8,866 nt of DNA from Euryarchaeota archaeon UBA111 (GTDB taxonomy: Archaea; Thermoplasmatota; Poseidoniia; Poseidoniales; Poseidoniaceae): positions 1 through 8,866 of the forward strand of contig DAWS01000080.1 of assembly GCA_002506025.1 (NCBI GenBank), in the 5' to 3' direction. Made by a program: the position numbers and the translations under genes. Below the pieces are notes generated by a model. It did no database searches. It saw only the letters and a list, made by a program, of their open reading frames with translations, and was not told the origin of the DNA. Shown here piece after piece: positions 6,057-8,866 of the stretch. The first letter of the stretch is position 1, and each line of letters opens with the position of its first letter.

Positions 6057-8147
6057 TTGAGTTGGATTTCTAATGAGATTCTAATTTTATTCTCATTTCT
6101 ATTGTTCATGGGAATTTTTGCTGGTGTCGGAATCGCCTCAATGTGGGTCAAACAAGACACTACTGATGATTATCTGGTTGCAGGCAGAGGTATGCACCCT
6201 GCGCTTGCCGCATTATCGGCAGTCAGCACGTGGAATTCTGGCTACATGTTCATTGGATTTATTGGCTTCATCTTTCTACAAGGCTATTCAGCAATATGGA
6301 TTGCTTTGGTTTCGACCATCGGTCAGCTAGTTGCTTGGATATGGCTATACAAGTACATCCAAAAGGAAGGGAGTGATAGAAATCTGCGTTCATTATCCTC
6401 GCTTGTATCGAGCAAAACCGGCGCACAAGAAGCAAAGATTGCCGCAATATTATCAGTGTTTTTCCTCGCAATATATGCAGCAGCACAACTTACTGCTGGA
6501 GGTGTGGCACTTAATTCGATGCTCGAGTGGCCGGAGACTATTGGAATTTTGATCGGGTTTGTCTTAGTGGTCGCATATTGTTACGCTGGTGGAATAAGGG
6601 CGTCTATCTGGACTGATGCCGCTCAATCTAGTGTTATGATAGTTGGCTCGACTATACTATGCGTAGTTGCTATGGGAGAAGTTGGTGGATTGTCTGGCCT
6701 TCATAATGAATTAGTCAGCATTGACTCCTCGATGGTAAATATCTATCCTTCAGGACTCAAATTTGGCGCAACTCTGTGGATTGCCGCCTTTTTCCTTGGT
6801 GGGCTTGGTGTCGCAGGGCAACCACAAGTCGTTTCACGAGTAATGACTTTGAAAGATGATTCTGATAGGAAACAAGCCATGGTATGGTTCTTTGTCTGGC
6901 AAACACCCTTCATTGCGCTGATGTTCATAATAGGTCTAGCATGTCGGGCAATATTCGACGGAACACTATCTGTTGATGATGCAGAAAAAGGTTTACCGCT
7001 GTTGGCACAGAGCCTGAATCCAATTTTAGGTGGCGTAATATTAGCCTCGATTTTTGCCGCTACAATGTCAACTGCCGATAGTCAAGTGCTTGCATGCACC
7101 GCGGCGATAACAGATGATATCAAGCCAGAATGGAAGCAAAATCATGGAAGAACCAAGCAAGTAACTCTGGTAGTTGCTGCGCTTGCCACTGGAATTTCGT
7201 TAATCGGTCAACAATTTCCGGGCTTTGGTGATTCGGTGTTTGCCTTGGTTGTATTCGCAGTCTACGGTTTAGGTGGCATATTTGTCCCACTTATACTCAT
7301 TCGCATGGCTGGTTATGAGCCAGATTCTCAACATACCATCTCGATGATGATTGCCGCCCTACTTGGCGTTTTGATTTGGACGATATTGGGCTTTGGGGAA
7401 TATGTATTCCCATCCGTTCCAGGCATGGGTGCAGCGTTCGCAGTTCACTTCACTTTGTGCTGGATTAGAGACGAGTCCCATCCTAATCCTCTGGGGCGTT
7501 ACAATTTGCCAACTAAGCAGTTTGCTGCGATTGGCGCAGTTGTGATGGTCGCGCTGGTTGGTGGTGTAGAATACTCATACTACGCTATCGCTCCAGATGC
7601 TAGTGACGCATCGGATAAAATCGGCTCATATTCGGTGACTGGCGAGTATGGCTACCATGAAATTGCCCAAGGTTCTGAATTTATTGAGGACGGTGGTTCA
7701 ATCACCATAAACGCTAGTTCAGATGATGCAATGAACTCGCTTGATAGTTTCAATATTGTCGGTGTTTTAGTAACCATCACGCACGAAGATACTGAAACGG
7801 TAAATGGCCCTCTATGTGCTGTAGCCGAGCCCCCACAAGATGATACGGTAGAAGCAACTATCTCACATGCAGACCTAAGTGCTGGAGAAGCCGATACTAA
7901 TTCATTCGACTTCCAACTAAATTGGCACAACTCAAGTCTAGTGAACAGTAATGTAAGCAATATGACGAAAGCAGATATCGAGTCAATGTTAGATGGCGGC
8001 GGTATTGGCTTTGGTATGCATGACTTAGTAATCGGTGTTACTGTGCAAAATGGTGGTGGGCTTGGATGCAATAGTAATGATGATGGTCAAGATGTTAGTT
8101 ATACCATTGAATTGGTTTCCCTAGACTATTCTGTTAACCCGGTCTAG
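6057..8147 (+). CDS. Sodium:solute symporter (SSS family, PutP-like) with C-terminal extracellular domain
   Basis: A 696-residue membrane transporter. Residues 1-510 form the core, with about 14 hydrophobic segments. SSS signatures are 'DDYLVAGRGM' (37-46), 'AAQLTAGG' (142-149), 'CYAGGIRASIWTDAAQ' (175-190), 'GQPQVVSRVM' (254-263) and 'ATMSTADSQVL' (335-345). Ser338 and Thr339 align with the Na2-site Ser/Thr of PutP. It should take up a small organic solute with sodium; proline or another amino acid is possible but cannot be read from the sequence. Usual family length is about 500, and here about 185 further residues (512-696) form a soluble, strand-rich, acidic domain with Cys587, Cys671 and sequons at Asn552, 625, 632 and 635. 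With 14 helices, as in SGLT, the C-terminus would be outside. The tail family is not recognised. The start is TTG, chosen because of the strong ribosome-binding site at the end of dph5. Confidence 0.9.
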   Translation: MSWISNEILILFSFLLFMGIFAGVGIASMWVKQDTTDDYLVAGRGMHPALAALSAVSTWNSGYMFIGFIGFIFLQGYSAIWIALVSTIGQLVAWIWLYKYIQKEGSDRNLRSLSSLVSSKTGAQEAKIAAILSVFFLAIYAAAQLTAGGVALNSMLEWPETIGILIGFVLVVAYCYAGGIRASIWTDAAQSSVMIVGSTILCVVAMGEVGGLSGLHNELVSIDSSMVNIYPSGLKFGATLWIAAFFLGGLGVAGQPQVVSRVMTLKDDSDRKQAMVWFFVWQTPFIALMFIIGLACRAIFDGTLSVDDAEKGLPLLAQSLNPILGGVILASIFAATMSTADSQVLACTAAITDDIKPEWKQNHGRTKQVTLVVAALATGISLIGQQFPGFGDSVFALVVFAVYGLGGIFVPLILIRMAGYEPDSQHTISMMIAALLGVLIWTILGFGEYVFPSVPGMGAAFAVHFTLCWIRDESHPNPLGRYNLPTKQFAAIGAVVMVALVGGVEYSYYAIAPDASDASDKIGSYSVTGEYGYHEIAQGSEFIEDGGSITINASSDDAMNSLDSFNIVGVLVTITHEDTETVNGPLCAVAEPPQDDTVEATISHADLSAGEADTNSFDFQLNWHNSSLVNSNVSNMTKADIESMLDGGGIGFGMHDLVIGVTVQNGGGLGCNSNDDGQDVSYTIELVSLDYSVNPV

Positions 8148-8156
8148 GCTACATAA

Positions 8157-8866
8157 TCACAGTCTAAATCGCATACCTTGATTGGCAACTTTCCATCCCA
8201 TTTCAACTACCTGAGAATGCTCCTCACTCCATCGATCATAAACTGGATTGGTGTGATTTAGATGAAAGAAGATGATTTCAGGGTCGCCCTGCTGCTTGTA
8301 TCCAAGCAGTTCTAATGTCTGTTTGATAGGAGGGTGGGGCACATTTTCTTGATTGCGTGACGATAATTCATCACCAGACCAAAATGTTCCATCTAGCAGA
8401 GCGATATCGATATCTAGATTGTTTAACCATGCACGAATAGATGTAGCGCCGTGTAAGGCAAGAGTTTCCTGCCAGGTATCGTGGTCTGGCAAATAGAGTA
8501 GTGATTTATTCTCTCCGCGTAAAACAAATCCGTGTGTATCAGATAGTTCGCCTCTGTGTGGAACTGTCAGTGGAGTGATGGTAATTTGGTCTAACTTTTC
8601 TGCTTGTTCGTTAGTGAACTCGTTAATCGAAAACACCCCTTGATTTACCATTAATTCCCATTGCGGCACGCGTTTGATTAGTCCTGCCATTTGCTTTGAG
8701 ACATGGAGTTTTACGCCTCGGGCATTCATTGCTTCACGCCCAAACAAACCGAGTCCGTCTACGTGCCCTAGATGGGCGTGAGTCAACCATATATCGCTTG
8801 GTATTTGGTTCTCCAAATATTGTAATTGAGTGGTAAGATGTCGTGTGACATCAATGATATGCAAAC
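8157..8866 (-). CDS. PqqB-like metallo-beta-lactamase-fold hydrolase (N-terminus beyond the right edge)
   Basis: The frame is open to the right edge and stops at 8157, giving 235 visible codons. The TTG at 8862 sits inside the conserved 'IIDVTRH' strand, so the real start is outside, probably some 60 residues upstream by comparison with PqqB length of about 300. Visible MBL-fold elements, numbered from that TTG, are 'LTHAHLGHVDGLGLFGREAM' (27-46), 'VPHRGELSDTHGF' (101-113), 'LLYLPDHDTW' (122-131), 'ALLDGTFW' (155-162), 'VPHPPIKQTLELL' (175-187) and 'FFHLNHTNPVYDRW' (199-212). The last two and the 'GREAM' segment are typical of PqqB and its stand-alone relatives. The metal motif is HxHxGH, with Gly in place of the usual Asp. 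No other PQQ synthesis gene is present, so a role in PQQ synthesis is not implied. It converges with the symporter gene, with nine bases between the stops. Confidence 0.83.
   Translation of the reverse strand, partial: LHIIDVTRHLTTQLQYLENQIPSDIWLTHAHLGHVDGLGLFGREAMNARGVKLHVSKQMAGLIKRVPQWELMVNQGVFSINEFTNEQAEKLDQITITPLTVPHRGELSDTHGFVLRGENKSLLYLPDHDTWQETLALHGATSIRAWLNNLDIDIALLDGTFWSGDELSSRNQENVPHPPIKQTLELLGYKQQGDPEIIFFHLNHTNPVYDRWSEEHSQVVEMGWKVANQGMRFRL

Noticed and set aside
7652..8071. A 139-codon minus-strand frame opposite the symporter tail
   Set aside because: The plus-strand frame continues from a clear transporter without a break, and the opposing frame is Ser/Pro-rich with no recognisable domain.
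1..8866. Defence system, CRISPR array, mobile element or RNA gene
   Set aside because: No repeat arrays, transposase, integrase, nuclease-like genes or tRNA/rRNA-like sequence were seen on either strand; almost every base is in a recognisable gene.

Overview
The window most likely comes from a marine planktonic euryarchaeon of the Marine Group II (Poseidoniales) type. The archaeal assignment rests on a diphthine synthase (Dph5), which makes the EF-2 modification found only in Archaea and Eukarya, together with a Trm5-family tRNA methyltransferase. TATA-like promoter motifs and a secreted acidic protein with a signal peptide also fit. The genus-level guess comes from the general look of the secreted proteins and is an inference. 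Coding density is very high: nine genes, no gap over 100 bases, and no RNA gene, insertion sequence, CRISPR or phage gene seen.

Layout. (1) Positions 1-398, minus: the start of an exported cupredoxin-like protein, cut by the left edge. (2) 399-492: a divergent promoter region. (3) 493-2502, plus: a membrane-anchored extracellular beta-propeller protein with LVIVD-type repeats and a histidine-rich patch. (4) 5131 down to 2517, minus: a probable four-gene operon in the order Trm5-type methyltransferase, tiny two-knuckle zinc-ribbon protein, HAD-type phosphatase, alpha/beta hydrolase. (5) 5169-8147, plus: dph5 followed six bases later by a sodium:solute symporter carrying an unusual C-terminal extracellular domain. 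(6) 8157-8866, minus: a PqqB-like metallo-beta-lactamase-fold protein, cut by the right edge before its N-terminus.

How the genes relate. The two translation-quality genes, trm5 and dph5, start back to back only 37 bases apart. tRNA G37 methylation and EF-2 diphthamide both guard the reading frame, so joint expression would make sense. The remaining genes look like surface or general metabolic functions of a heterotroph: sodium-driven solute uptake, a secreted metalloprotein-like domain, a surface propeller and several hydrolases. No defence system, mobile element or complete new pathway is visible. The less familiar items are the symporter's extracellular tail, the small zinc-ribbon gene between trm5 and the phosphatase, the histidine patch of the propeller protein, and the altered metal motifs in the HAD and MBL-fold proteins.
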